Source: an uncultured Roseobacter sp. (GTDB lineage: Bacteria > Pseudomonadota > Alphaproteobacteria > Rhodobacterales > Rhodobacteraceae). Taken from it: a stretch of DNA of 64,000 nucleotides. The stretch's first letter is position 1. Every line of letters begins with the position of its first letter. Below the pieces are notes generated by a model that did no database searches, was not told where the DNA came from, and saw only the letters and a list, made by a program, of their open reading frames with translations. Position numbers and translations under genes: made by a program. The stretch spans positions 124,001-188,000 of the forward strand of contig NZ_CANLYL010000008.1 of the NCBI RefSeq assembly GCF_947495275.1. The letters are read 5' to 3'. Below, piece by piece: positions 17,938 through 26,705 of the stretch.

Positions 17938-17965
17938 CAAAAAGCCGCGCAGCATGCACGGCTTT
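17938..17965 (-). terminator. Rho-independent terminator after rpmG
   Basis: Read on the minus strand, AAAGCCG pairs with CGGCTTT across an 11-nt loop and is followed by TTGCATTTT. It begins 25 bp after the rpmG stop and separates it from the convergent hydantoinase B gene. Confidence 0.7.
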
Positions 17966-17989
17966 CCAATCAGCAAAGTCGGGACGATC

Positions 17990-18157
17990 TTACTTGATCT
18001 TGCCTTCTTTGTACTCCACGTGCTTGCGCGCAACGGGGTCGTATTTCCGCACAACCATTTTTTCGGTCATGGTGCGGGCGTTTTTCTTTGTGACGTAGAA
18101 ATGGCCTGTCCCCGCCGAGGAGTTCAGACGAATCTTGATCGTGGTTGGCTTGGCCAT
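17990..18157 (-). CDS. rpmG: 50S ribosomal protein L33
   Basis: This 55-residue protein begins [18 protein letters not shown] and contains '[10 protein letters not shown]' and '[19 protein letters not shown]', the standard bacterial L33 pattern. It is part of the large ribosomal subunit near the E site. The start ATG is preceded by AGGAGA. This is the form without the zinc-binding Cys pairs. It is a single gene with its own terminator and sits between the hydantoinase genes and amtB. Confidence 0.97.
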   Translation of the reverse strand: MAKPTTIKIRLNSSAGTGHFYVTKKNARTMTEKMVVRKYDPVARKHVEYKEGKIK

Positions 18158-18286
18158 GTTTAGTCTCCTGATGCTGCCCGGCTCCGGTGAGGGGCTGCTT
18201 GAAATCCTGAAATCCGGCTTTTACCCGGATGTGATCTTGAGTCAACTGCAAAAGGCGCAATTTCCGCCTCAGAACCCGCAAGGCGC

Positions 18287-18317
18287 AAAAAAGGCCGGAG
18301 CGCATCTGCCTCCGGCC
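18287..18317 (-). terminator. Rho-independent terminator after amtB
   Basis: On the minus strand GGCCGGAG pairs with CTCCGGCC around a 9-nt loop and is followed by six T residues (A run at 18287-18292 on the plus strand). It starts 16 bp after the amtB stop. Confidence 0.85.
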
Positions 18318-18332
18318 CCTGATTGCGGCTTG

Positions 18333-19514
18333 CTACGACGTCATGTCGTAGGCGCGCTCCCCATGGGCGCTGAGATCCAGACCGTTGGTCTCGTCCTCCT
18401 CATCAACCCGCAGCGGGACGATCATTTTGACCACAAGAATGATGATTGCGGTCGTGAGCAGCGTCCAGAAACCGACCACGGCCAGCCCACCCAATTGCGC
18501 CACCCAGCTTGCATGTCCAAAGACCGCCAGCATGATGATGCCGAACATGCCGCCAACGCCGTGTACGGCAAAAACATCGAGCGTGTCGTCGATCTTGAAC
18601 ACGTTTTTCACAATGCCGCACAACTCCTGGCACATGATCCCGGCGACGGAGCCGATAAAGAGCGCTTCTACCGGGCCCACCGATCCGGACGCTGGCGTGA
18701 TCGAGGCCAACCCGGCGATGGTGCCAGTGACCATGCCCACCAGTGAAGCCTTGCCATAGCGGAACTTCTCCCACCCCGCCCACGTCAGCGAGGCAGCCGC
18801 TGCGGAAATATGGGTGACCGTCAGGGCCATCGCTGCCCCGCCATCCGCGGCCAGTTGCGACCCGCCATTGAACCCGAACCAGCCGACCCAAAGCATCGCG
18901 GCCCCGATCATCACCATGCCGGGGTTGTGGGGCGGCACGGTTTTACGTTTGCGCGGCCCCAACATGGCGGCCAGAACGAGTGCCGCAATCCCGGCGGTCT
19001 GGTGCACGACGATGCCACCGGCAAAATCGTTCACACCGTCGGAAAAGAGCGACCATTCCGCACCGGCCAGCAACCCGCCGCCCCAGATCCAATGCGCAAC
19101 CGGCGCGTAGCAGATCAACATCCAGAGGCTGGAGAACAGCAGGACAAAGGCGTAACCGATGCGCTCGACATAGGCGCCTACGATCAGAGCGGGCGTGATT
19201 ATCGCGAAGGTCATCTGGAAGGCAAAGAATAGAACTTCAGGAATGGTTCCGGATAGCGTTTGCGCGTCCACACCCGACAGGAACATTTTGCCCAAGCCGC
19301 CCCAATAGGCATTTCCATCGCCAAATGCGATCGAATAGCCCGCGACAAGCCACAGGATGCTCATCAAACAGGCAATCGAAAAACACTGCATGAACACGCT
19401 GAGCACGTTGCGCGCGCGCACCAGCCCGCCATAAAACAGGGCAAGCCCCGGTAATGTCATGAATAGGACCAATGCTGTCGCAACAATAATCCACGCGGTA
19501 TCTGCTCCGTTCAT
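18333..19514 (-). CDS. amtB: Ammonium transporter
   Basis: This 393-residue protein is an Amt/MEP/Rh-family ammonium channel with eleven predicted membrane helices. The two pore histidines are present in 'VVHQTAGIAALV' and 'FAVHGVGGMFG', and the C-terminal tail that binds PII proteins is retained. Amt proteins take up ammonium across the inner membrane under nitrogen limitation. Usually a PII gene (glnK) precedes amtB in the same operon; none is seen here within the window. A possible sigma-54 promoter with imperfect spacing lies about 40-60 bp upstream. Confidence 0.95.
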   Translation of the reverse strand: MNGADTAWIIVATALVLFMTLPGLALFYGGLVRARNVLSVFMQCFSIACLMSILWLVAGYSIAFGDGNAYWGGLGKMFLSGVDAQTLSGTIPEVLFFAFQMTFAIITPALIVGAYVERIGYAFVLLFSSLWMLICYAPVAHWIWGGGLLAGAEWSLFSDGVNDFAGGIVVHQTAGIAALVLAAMLGPRKRKTVPPHNPGMVMIGAAMLWVGWFGFNGGSQLAADGGAAMALTVTHISAAAASLTWAGWEKFRYGKASLVGMVTGTIAGLASITPASGSVGPVEALFIGSVAGIMCQELCGIVKNVFKIDDTLDVFAVHGVGGMFGIIMLAVFGHASWVAQLGGLAVVGFWTLLTTAIIILVVKMIVPLRVDEEDETNGLDLSAHGERAYDMTS

Positions 19515-19555
19515 GGCTCTGAAGCCTCCCCTTTTGTGCAGTTTTCAGCGGGGTG

Positions 19556-19572
19556 GCCGAAAGGAGTGCCAA
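19556..19572 (-). promoter_or_regulatory. Weak sigma-54 promoter candidate for amtB
   Basis: On the minus strand TTGGCACTCCTTTCGGC resembles the -24/-12 consensus (TGGCAC...TTGCA), but the -12 GC is one base too far from the -24 GG. amtB genes are often NtrC-controlled, which is the only other support. Confidence 0.3.
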
Positions 19573-19659
19573 AAGAAAGGGCACGCGCCTGAAATTATGC
19601 TCAAAATACGGGCGATCCTTCTATCGCCTCGAATTTAGGCGGCGATCCGGCGGCATTGT

Positions 19660-19880
19660 CCAAAAATTAGGCAGAATGCGTTACCGCCAAGAAAACGGTA
19701 AGTGGCCGGTGATTTCGGCGGCAAGGCCCTGAAAGGCGCCTGGGCCTGGCGCGGCGGACCTTTCTGCCGGACGCTGATAACGACAGCAAGAATACCGATT
19801 TCCAACTCTGGGAAGTGAGCGGCAACCAGCACAAAGTCACCAAAGAGCGCGGCAAAGGCGTCACCTATACCGCCAAATAG
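19660..19880 (+). pseudogene. Frameshifted remnant of a small secreted-type protein gene
   Basis: Two stretches in different frames read like one protein: 'GGKALKGAWAWRGGPFCRTL' (about 19713-19780) and 'DSKNTDFQLWEVSGNQHKVT' through a stop at 19878-19880. The pattern of Trp and Cys residues resembles a family of roughly 120-residue periplasmic proteins seen in Rhodobacterales, but the upstream part has stops in all frames and no start or signal peptide is left. I read it as a decayed gene. The surrounding 19573-19898 has no other supportable gene. Confidence 0.45.
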
Positions 19881-19898
19881 GATCGCGAACAGGCAGGT

Positions 19899-20302
19899 GC
19901 GCGGAAGGCCTGTAAGCCGGATTCTGTTCCCCGGAGTCGCCCCCGGTTCGATGACCATTCATCTCGCCACCCGGTTGCCCGGTAGGCTCTAGCTGCCAAC
20001 CCGGATCTGCTGGGGCAAAAGCGGCCCTGTCTTGCGACACGCGATCCCTATTTGGCATTGCTCCCGGTGGGGCTTGCCTTGCCGGGACTGTTGCCAGCCC
20101 CGCGGTGGGCTCTTACTCCACCGTTTCACCCTTTCCCGTCATCGGTTTCGGTTGCCCGACCTGATGGCAGGTGGTTTCATTTCTGTGGCGCTTTCCGTCG
20201 GGTTGCCCCGCCCGGGCGTTACCCGGCACCGTTGCTTTTTGGAGTCCGGACTTTCCTCCCCATCGGGTTGCCCCGACAAAGCGGCCATCCGGCCTTCCGC
20301 GC
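19899..20302 (-). ncRNA. rnpB: RNase P RNA (class A)
   Basis: On the minus strand the sequence begins GCGCGGAAGGCC and ends GGCCTTCCGCGC, which pair to form P1. Within it are the conserved 'GAGGAAAGTCCGGACTCC' block near the 5' end, 'ACAGAAA' and 'GGTGAAACGG' elements, 'AGAGCCCACCGC' and 'GGCAAC', and the 3' 'ACAGAATCCGGCTTACAGGCC'. This is bacterial RNase P RNA, the ribozyme that matures tRNA 5' ends. The length of about 404 nt is typical for alphaproteobacteria. Confidence 0.96.
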
Positions 20303-20370
20303 GCGCAACGTCATGCGCGCAATTGCGGCGCGCGTCAATGCGGCTGTGCCATTGATTTTCGGTGGTGCTA

Positions 20371-20470
20371 TAGCGTTTCGACTTAAGTTTGGATCGCTTG
20401 TTCGCTGCCTCTTCCTTCGGTCGAACGCGAAAAGCGATCTTCGATATCTCAAGGTAAAGTCGAAAACGCT
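20371..20470. repeat. About 100-nt imperfect palindrome (large hairpin repeat)
   Basis: AGCGTTTCGACTT (20372-20384) is inverted as AAGTCGAAAACGCT (20457-20470), with one bulge. Inside, GATCGCTT (20392-20399) is inverted as AAGCGATC (20432-20439), and the top of the loop has further pairing around TTCG. It lies between rnpB and the amidase gene. I recall similar sequences as dispersed small palindromes in alphaproteobacteria, so it may be a non-autonomous mobile palindrome. It is not a simple terminator because it has no T run. Confidence 0.55.
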
Positions 20471-20492
20471 TTATTGTTTTGCTGGTGCACGT

Positions 20493-21128
20493 TCAGACAC
20501 GGTGGCACAAGGCGCAGTCCTCTTCGGTCAGCGGGCCACTGCGCCACGGGGCAAAACGCAATCGGGTGGCTTGCAGCAGGGTCGCCGCTGGCACATCGGC
20601 CGAAAAACCTGCATCGCTGGCGGCCGCTAGAAAATCACCATTCCCGGCAGCCTCAACAGGTCCCGCCAACCCCTGACGCGCCAGACGCGCCCAGTCAAAC
20701 CTTGATCCGGGGTCGATTTTTCGGCCCGGTGCCATATCCGAATGGCCGATAACGTCGTCTGGGTGAATGGGCCAACGCCGCATGATGCCCTTGAGCAGAA
20801 ATTCAAGCGCCGCCATCTGCGGCTCAGAGAAGGGATGCGTGCCCGCGTTATCAAGCTCGATTCCGATGGACCGCGAATTCACATCCGCCTGCCCGCGCCA
20901 TTGCCCCGCGCCCGCGTGCCAGGCGCGCTGATCTTCTTGCACGAGTTGGGTGATCTCTCCGCTCATGGCGATCAGGTAATGGGCAGAGACCTCCGCATCC
21001 GGATCACAAAGCCGCGTGATCGCCGCCCCCGCACTTTGCATGGCAGTATAGTGGATCACAACAACGCAAGGCGTTTGACCGTTGCGCCGCGGCCCGAAGT
21101 TCGGTGAGGGATGTTGCAGGACGCGCAT
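20493..21128 (-). CDS. N-acetylmuramoyl-L-alanine amidase, AmpD-like (Amidase_2)
   Basis: This 211-residue protein is a zinc amidase of the Amidase_2 family. Likely zinc ligands are the His in 'VVVIHYTAM', the His in 'VIGHSDMAPGRKIDPG' and the Asp at the end of that motif. It cleaves the amide between MurNAc or anhydro-MurNAc and the peptide during cell-wall recycling. No signal peptide is visible, which favours the cytoplasmic AmpD role over an exported autolysin. It is separated from the lipoprotein gene downstream of gatA by only 5 bp, so the two may be co-transcribed. Confidence 0.88.
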   Translation of the reverse strand: MRVLQHPSPNFGPRRNGQTPCVVVIHYTAMQSAGAAITRLCDPDAEVSAHYLIAMSGEITQLVQEDQRAWHAGAGQWRGQADVNSRSIGIELDNAGTHPFSEPQMAALEFLLKGIMRRWPIHPDDVIGHSDMAPGRKIDPGSRFDWARLARQGLAGPVEAAGNGDFLAAASDAGFSADVPAATLLQATRLRFAPWRSGPLTEEDCALCHRV

Positions 21129-21133
21129 GGGCG

Positions 21134-21850
21134 TCAGCCTTGGGTGGCCTTGCGAAAGGGTGCCGGATCCCAGCCACAGGCGTAGCCATCACCATCGGGA
21201 TCAATGCCCTTGCGGTCACGCGCAGGCCCGCCCCGTGCCAGAAAGTCGATCTGAGCCTGATCCGGCGAGGCATAGGCCGCACAATTGCGCCGCGCGCGGT
21301 CTTCGCCGCCAAATCCCGCGCGCGCATAGACGCTTTGGCCCTTGGGATGTTTGGTCGAGAGCGCGAATGCCACGATATTGGGTTGGTCATCCCCGGTCCG
21401 CTCCGGCAGGGCCTCGGGCTGGACCACTTCGTATTGTGCGGCGTTATTTGCGATGCGTTCGGCATCGCTTTCAATGGTCTGTCGCTCGGCCACGGCATCA
21501 AAGTTATTCTCGTCCGAAATGCCGGCGTTTCCAACGGTTGCCGGGGTCGGATTGGCGGGGCTGGCCTGAACCGGAGCGACGCCCGAATTCAACGCCGCAC
21601 TATCTGCGGCACCTGGGCGGGTGGCTTCAAGGATACGCGTGGTTTCGGCAGCCGTCGCCTCGGCGGACCCTTCTGGCGGCAAAACCGTATCCGGCACGCG
21701 GTAACCACCCTGCGCCAAGGCAGCCTCGCGCTGGCGTTGTGCCTCCAGCGAATTGTCGAACCCGACGCCCTGTCCGCTGTCAGGCACCTGCGGCGCACAG
21801 GCGGAAAGGGTTGCAAGGAAAAGACCTGCAAAGAAGGCACGCTGTATCAT
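21134..21850 (-). CDS. Lipoprotein with C-terminal excalibur-like calcium-binding motif
   Basis: This 238-residue protein has a lipoprotein signal (residues 1-19) with lipobox 'LSAC'. The middle, residues about 20-150, is Ala/Pro/Glu-rich and probably disordered. The C-terminal 50 residues contain 'NCAAYASPDQAQ' and 'DPDGDGYACGWDP', matching the excalibur pattern (DxDxDGxxC) that binds calcium. It is probably anchored to a membrane facing the periplasm. It lies between the gatA gene and the cell-wall amidase, and a role in envelope maintenance is an inference from position. Confidence 0.75.
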   Translation of the reverse strand: MIQRAFFAGLFLATLSACAPQVPDSGQGVGFDNSLEAQRQREAALAQGGYRVPDTVLPPEGSAEATAAETTRILEATRPGAADSAALNSGVAPVQASPANPTPATVGNAGISDENNFDAVAERQTIESDAERIANNAAQYEVVQPEALPERTGDDQPNIVAFALSTKHPKGQSVYARAGFGGEDRARRNCAAYASPDQAQIDFLARGGPARDRKGIDPDGDGYACGWDPAPFRKATQG

Positions 21851-21887
21851 CGAGAAATTTGCCTGCTGTTGATTGTTGCGCGCCAGA

Positions 21888-23375
21888 TTACCACCATTTC
21901 ACCGGCTTGGCCACAAAGCCCGCCGCCGTTTCCAGCACATGCGCGGTGTTCAGCAAATCGCCTTCCTGCCAGGGGCGGCCAATCAATTGCAGACCCAGGG
22001 GCAGACCTTGTTTGTCTAGCCCAGTCGGGACCGCAATGCCCGGCAAACCGGCCAGGTTCACCGTGACCGTAAAGACATCGTTGAGATACATCGCAACGGG
22101 GTCCGCATCGGTCATCTCACCCAGACCGAAGGCCGCAGAGGGCGTGGCAGGTGTCAGGATCGCTTCGATACCTTCCGCAAAGACCTGCTCAAAATCGCGC
22201 TTGATCAACGTCCGAACCCGGCGCGCGCGATTGTAGTAGGCGTCATAAAAACCAGCGGACAACACATAGGTGCCGATCATCACGCGCCGCTGCACTTCCG
22301 GCCCGAACCCTTCGGCCCGCGTCTTTTCGTACATCTCGGTGATGCCATCGCCCTGGTCCAGCTTGGCGCGGTGGCCGTAGCGCACCCCGTCATAGCGCGC
22401 GAGGTTCGAGGAGGCTTCGGCAGGTGCGATCACATAGTAGGCAGGCAAAGCGTATTTCGTGTGCGGCAGCGAGATATCGACAATCTCCGCGCCTGCATCC
22501 TTTATCATGGCGATGCCTTCGGACCAGAGGGTTTCGATCTCACCCGGCATGCCGTCCATACGGTATTCCTTGGGGATACCGATTTTCTTGCCACGGATAT
22601 CACCCGTCAGCGCCGCCTCGAAATCGGGCACGGGGATATCGGCGGAGGTGCTGTCCTTAGGGTCATGACTGCACATGGCTTCCAGCATGATGGCGGCGTC
22701 GCGAACGGATTTGGTCATCGGACCGGCCTGATCGAGCGAGGAGGCAAAGGCAACGATGCCCCAGCGCGAACAGCGCCCGTAGGTCGGCTTGATCCCCACC
22801 GTCCCGGTGAAGGCCGCCGGTTGCCGGATCGACCCGCCGGTATCCGTGCCGGTTGCCGCCAGACAAAGATCCGCCGCAACCGCAGCGGCAGAACCACCAG
22901 ACGACCCGCCCGGGGTCAATGGCGCGTCATCGTTGCCGCGCCGCCAGGGGTTGACCGCATTGCCATAAACGGAGGTTTCATTACTGCTGCCCATGGCGAA
23001 TTCGTCCATGTTAAGCTTGCCCAGCATTACGGCCCCGGCATCGGCGAGGTTCTGGCTCACCGTGGATTCGTACTCTGGCAGAAACCCTTGCAGAATGCGC
23101 GATCCGGCCTGCGATGGCACACCCTTGGTGCAAAAGAGGTCTTTTATGCCAACGGGCAATCCGCACATGGCTGGGGCATCGCCTGACGCAATCCGCGCAT
23201 CGGCAGCGGCGGCGCGCTCCATCGCCAGTTCCGGCGTGTGATGCACAAAGGCGTTGAGCACATCGGCACCATCAATGGCTGTCAGACAGGCTTCGGTGAT
23301 ATCTTTGGAAGTGGTCTCGCCCGCGCGCAACGCATCGCGTGCCGCACTTAAGGAAAGTTCGTTCAGCTTGGTCAT
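21888..23375 (-). CDS. gatA: Asp-tRNA(Asn)/Glu-tRNA(Gln) amidotransferase subunit A
   Basis: This 495-residue protein has the amidase-signature motif with the Ser-cisSer-Lys triad: Lys in '[11 protein letters not shown]', and '[13 protein letters not shown]' with '[13 protein letters not shown]'. It releases ammonia from glutamine to amidate Glu-tRNA(Gln) or Asp-tRNA(Asn). The start overlaps the gatC stop by one base (TAATG), so the two are coupled. gatB is not in the window, which is common in alphaproteobacteria. Confidence 0.97.
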   Translation of the reverse strand: MTKLNELSLSAARDALRAGETTSKDITEACLTAIDGADVLNAFVHHTPELAMERAAAADARIASGDAPAMCGLPVGIKDLFCTKGVPSQAGSRILQGFLPEYESTVSQNLADAGAVMLGKLNMDEFAMGSSNETSVYGNAVNPWRRGNDDAPLTPGGSSGGSAAAVAADLCLAATGTDTGGSIRQPAAFTGTVGIKPTYGRCSRWGIVAFASSLDQAGPMTKSVRDAAIMLEAMCSHDPKDSTSADIPVPDFEAALTGDIRGKKIGIPKEYRMDGMPGEIETLWSEGIAMIKDAGAEIVDISLPHTKYALPAYYVIAPAEASSNLARYDGVRYGHRAKLDQGDGITEMYEKTRAEGFGPEVQRRVMIGTYVLSAGFYDAYYNRARRVRTLIKRDFEQVFAEGIEAILTPATPSAAFGLGEMTDADPVAMYLNDVFTVTVNLAGLPGIAVPTGLDKQGLPLGLQLIGRPWQEGDLLNTAHVLETAAGFVAKPVKWW

Positions 23376-23662
23376 TATTCAACCACCTTCGGCACGGCAA
23401 AAAACCCTTCACGCGCGTCCGGCGCATTCGACAGAACCTTTGCCTGCTGGTCACCGTCACGCACCTGATCAACGCGGCGTTTCAACATCTGCGGGGTCAC
23501 CGAGGTCATCGGCTCCACCCCGTCGATATCCACTTCGTTCAACTGTTCGATGAAGCCCAGAATGGTGTTGAATTCACCCGCCAGCGCGGGCAGCGCATCG
23601 GGTTCAACCTTGATCCGGGCCAGCTTGGCCACACGGGCCGCTGTTGTCTCGTCAATTGACAT
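23375..23662 (-). CDS. gatC: Asp-tRNA(Asn)/Glu-tRNA(Gln) amidotransferase subunit C
   Basis: This 95-residue protein is the small GatC subunit, which wraps around GatA and stabilises the GatCAB complex. It begins '[19 protein letters not shown]' and has the typical '[19 protein letters not shown]' segment. It is the first gene of the gatCA unit. Confidence 0.96.
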   Translation of the reverse strand: MSIDETTAARVAKLARIKVEPDALPALAGEFNTILGFIEQLNEVDIDGVEPMTSVTPQMLKRRVDQVRDGDQQAKVLSNAPDAREGFFAVPKVVE

Positions 23663-23698
23663 GGGCTTTTCCTCATCTGCTTGCCGCGCCGTTTATCC

Positions 23699-24349
23699 TT
23701 ATGACGGGGTCTTGCCAAGCCTTGCGCGCAGGTAAACCGCGATCATCCACCCCAGCATCAGCGCATTGAGGATGTGCCAGGCAAAATGCGTGCCACGCGG
23801 CAGGGCATCACAGAGCGGCGCATCCAGCGTCCTGAACATCAGCGACACGATGAGAATGCCCGCCCCGATGAAAAATCCGCGCGCGACTTCCGGCGCATGT
23901 CTGCGCAAAAAGAGCCCGTAGATCAGGATCAGCAGCGGCACCGGCGCATAGCCTGCCGAACCGCCAAGATGCGGTAGGCGCTGAAAGAGCGGCACCATGA
24001 TTGCGGCATAGGGGAAAAACAGGGCTGTCGCCGCTGCGGCACGCCAGCCGGACAGGCCCACCACATCTTTGTTAATCACAAAGATATAAAGCAGGATGAA
24101 CAACAGGATCGGCACCGTATCGGCCATGGCCGCCCAGACCTGCGCATGGGTATGAAACAGAAAACTGCCCAGCCCGATGATGAAAAGCAAAGCGCAGAGC
24201 AGCCGGGCGGGTGCGACGCCGCGGCTGCGCCGCCACATCCAGAGCGCCGAGACGATAAAGGCCAGATTGGTGAGCGCGTTTACCGGCTCAGCCCAATATT
24301 CCGGCCCCATGCGTTCGCAATAACCGTCAATGTAACGCATCCAGTCCAA
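23699..24349 (-). CDS. Ceramidase-family (alkaline ceramidase/PAQR-like) membrane protein
   Basis: This 216-residue protein has about seven hydrophobic helices and the family pattern 'IDGYCERMGPEYWAEPVNALTN' at the N terminus, plus His residues in 'SFLFHTHAQ' and a late 'GTHFAWHILNA' that would bind a catalytic zinc in alkaline ceramidases (PF05875). I choose the TTG start because GGAGAG sits 8 nt upstream; the ATG three codons later is the alternative. The bacterial substrate is not known; hydrolysis of an amide in a membrane lipid such as an N-acyl amino lipid or sphingolipid is plausible. It is a single gene between gatC and the MBL hydrolase. Confidence 0.75.
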   Translation of the reverse strand: MDWMRYIDGYCERMGPEYWAEPVNALTNLAFIVSALWMWRRSRGVAPARLLCALLFIIGLGSFLFHTHAQVWAAMADTVPILLFILLYIFVINKDVVGLSGWRAAAATALFFPYAAIMVPLFQRLPHLGGSAGYAPVPLLILIYGLFLRRHAPEVARGFFIGAGILIVSLMFRTLDAPLCDALPRGTHFAWHILNALMLGWMIAVYLRARLGKTPS

Positions 24350-24445
24350 TGCAATATCTCTCCGAGATCAGGAAATTCGACGAAGGGCTCCCCGCTTCAC
24401 AGAAAGCCCGTTAGTGTTCACCTATGACAGATTAGGAGAGGTTCA

Positions 24446-25135
24446 ATGCAGATCACTTGGTTGGGGCATGGTAGTTTTCGGATTGAGATCGCGGATCAGG
24501 TATTGCTGATCGACCCCTGGCTGACCGGCAACCCGATGCTCGCGGAGAACCAGCACGCCGCAGCCACAGATGAAGCCACCCATATCCTCATAACGCACGG
24601 TCACTTTGACCACACGGCGGATGTTGTAACGCTGTCCAAATCGCTGGCGGCACCGGTTGTCGGCATCTACGATCTGATGAGCTATTTCGAGGAAACGAAT
24701 GGCCTTAGCGTTATCGGATTCAACATGGGCGGTACTGTGAAATTGGGCGATGTTGCCGTCTCGATGGTGCCTGCGATGCATTCGACGACCTTTTCCAGCG
24801 CACCGGCAGCGCCGGTAGGGCGCGAAGCAGGATTCATTCTGCGTGCGGAAGGGCACACGATCTACGTCTCTGGGGACACTGGGATCATGGCCGATATGGA
24901 ATGGATCGCAGACTATTACAAACCCGATATCGGCATCCTGAGCGCAGGCGGGCATTTCACCATGGATATGGCAGGCGCGGCCTATGCCGCTGAAAAATAC
25001 TTTGACTTCAAGACGATCATTCCCTGTCACTACCGGACTTTCGAACTTTTGGAACAATCCGCCAAAGAGCTCATCGACGCCCTGCCGTCGGTCAATGTAA
25101 TCGAACCCGAGGTGATGCAGCCTTTGTCTTTCTGA
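24446..25135 (+). CDS. UPF0173 metal-dependent hydrolase (metallo-beta-lactamase fold)
   Basis: This 229-residue protein begins 'MQITWLGHGSFRIE' and has the metal motif 'THGHFDHT', then 'SGDTG' and 'PCHYRTF', typical of the UPF0173 group of metallo-beta-lactamase fold hydrolases. They bind two metal ions, but the physiological substrate is unknown. The ATG is preceded by GGAGAGG. It converges on tadA with an 8-bp gap. Confidence 0.9.
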   Translation: MQITWLGHGSFRIEIADQVLLIDPWLTGNPMLAENQHAAATDEATHILITHGHFDHTADVVTLSKSLAAPVVGIYDLMSYFEETNGLSVIGFNMGGTVKLGDVAVSMVPAMHSTTFSSAPAAPVGREAGFILRAEGHTIYVSGDTGIMADMEWIADYYKPDIGILSAGGHFTMDMAGAAYAAEKYFDFKTIIPCHYRTFELLEQSAKELIDALPSVNVIEPEVMQPLSF

Positions 25136-25143
25136 TAGCTCTA

Positions 25144-25593
25144 TCAACGTTTGGCCGAAAAAAACGCCCGCAGATAGGCTTGCGATTCTTCTGCCGCGAT
25201 TCCATCGAAAATCTCAGGCACGTGATGACATTGGGGATGCGAGAACACCCGCGCTCCCTGTGCGACACCGCCGGATTTCGGATCGCTCGCGCCATAATAA
25301 AGTCGCGCGATCCGCGCTGCCGCAATCGCAGCAGCACACATCGCGCAGGGCTCCAGCGTAACGTAGAGCGCACAACCGGTCAGCCGCTCCGATCCCATAG
25401 CTGCACCGGCCGCCCTTATCGCCAGGACTTCCGCATGGGCGGTTGGATCATTCAGGGCCCGTGTCCGGTTACCTTCTGCTGCAATGACATGGCCAGATGC
25501 ATCCACCACAACCGCGCCAACCGGCACCTCGCCCCGCTTGGCCGCCGCACGCGCTTCCGACAGAGCCTGCTGCATATGTGAATTGAATTCCAT
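25144..25593 (-). CDS. tadA: tRNA-specific adenosine deaminase
   Basis: This protein of about 149 residues is TadA, which converts A34 to inosine in tRNA-Arg(ACG). It has the deaminase zinc motifs 'THAEVLA'-type ('PTAHAEVLAIR') and 'EPCAMCAAAI'. I place the start at the ATG at 25591-25593 ('MEFNSHMQQAL'); a longer frame to 25674 would overlap the divergent pseudouridine synthase gene and adds an atypical Cys/Trp-rich stretch. It diverges from that gene with a 62-bp gap. Confidence 0.93.
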   Translation of the reverse strand: MEFNSHMQQALSEARAAAKRGEVPVGAVVVDASGHVIAAEGNRTRALNDPTAHAEVLAIRAAGAAMGSERLTGCALYVTLEPCAMCAAAIAAARIARLYYGASDPKSGGVAQGARVFSHPQCHHVPEIFDGIAAEESQAYLRAFFSAKR

Positions 25594-25655
25594 GCCGCCA
25601 ATTGCCCGCAAACCGGGCTCTTTCGCAAGCCCCGCAAACAGGTTAAGGCAAGCGC

Positions 25656-26516
25656 ATGTCCAGTCCCACATCAAATGCGCCAGCAGGCGACCGCATTGCC
25701 AAGGTCCTCAGCCGCGCCGGCGTCGCCAGCCGCCGCGAAGCCGAACGGATGATCGAAGCCGGGCGTGTTGCGGTCAACGGCAATCAGATCACATCACCGG
25801 CGTTGAACGTCACGCAGAAGGATCGCATCACGGTTGACGGTCAGGACATCGCGGCACCCGAGCCGCCGCGCCTGTGGCTATTTCACAAACCAACGGGTCT
25901 TGTGAGCACCGATCACGATGAAAAAGGGCGCGACACGATTTATTCGGTGCTGCCCGATGACCTGCCGCGTGTCATGAGCGTCGGGCGGCTTGATCTCAAT
26001 TCCGAAGGGCTGTTGCTGCTGACAAACGACGGCGGTGTGAAACGCAAGCTGGAACTGCCCTCAACCGGCTGGTTGCGGCGTTACCGCGTGCGCGTCAATG
26101 GACGCCCCACTGATGATCAACTGGAACCCCTGCGCAAAGGCATCACCGTTGACGGTGAGAACTTCCAGCCGATGAGCGTGACGCTTGATCGCCAACAGGG
26201 CGCAAACGCCTGGCTGACCATCGGGTTGCGCGAAGGCCGTAACCGCGAAATCCGCCGTGCGATGGCAGCTGTTGATCTTTCCGTTAACCGGTTGATTCGC
26301 ATCAGCTATGGCCCCTTTCAGCTTGGCGATCTCAAATCCGGCGAGGTGGAAGAAGTTCGGCGCAAACTGGTGCGGGACCAACTGGGGCTTGAACTAGAGG
26401 ACCCCTCGGGAACCGCCCAAAAGAAACCAACGAATGTAGCCCGAAAGCGCAAACCGGGGCCTGGTCATCCACGCCAGAAACCGACCAGCAAGCGCCCATC
26501 CCGAAAGCAACGCTGA
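25656..26516 (+). CDS. RluB/RsuA-family pseudouridine synthase
   Basis: This 286-residue protein has an N-terminal S4 RNA-binding domain ('KVLSRAGVASRREAERMIE') and the catalytic 'GRLDLNSEGLLLLTNDG' with the active aspartate. The C terminus is a Lys/Arg/Pro-rich tail of about 40 residues, common in alphaproteobacterial members. It most likely modifies 23S rRNA (RluB type) but a 16S (RsuA) or RluE/F role cannot be excluded. Confidence 0.92.
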   Translation: MSSPTSNAPAGDRIAKVLSRAGVASRREAERMIEAGRVAVNGNQITSPALNVTQKDRITVDGQDIAAPEPPRLWLFHKPTGLVSTDHDEKGRDTIYSVLPDDLPRVMSVGRLDLNSEGLLLLTNDGGVKRKLELPSTGWLRRYRVRVNGRPTDDQLEPLRKGITVDGENFQPMSVTLDRQQGANAWLTIGLREGRNREIRRAMAAVDLSVNRLIRISYGPFQLGDLKSGEVEEVRRKLVRDQLGLELEDPSGTAQKKPTNVARKRKPGPGHPRQKPTSKRPSRKQR

Positions 26517-26705
26517 TCCGAATGTGACGTTTTTGCGAATTTTCTCCCCCTCGCATCGGAAACAATGCAGCCTCAGATAATAGTTCAACCGCGAAAAAAA
26601 CGGAAAAAAGTCGCGCAGAGCGTGCAAGCCTCTGTTTGCGGCGTAGAAAACTAGTAAGCTGCAGCGCATGAGCATATATTCGCTGCAACTCGAACCGGGG
26701 GAGAC

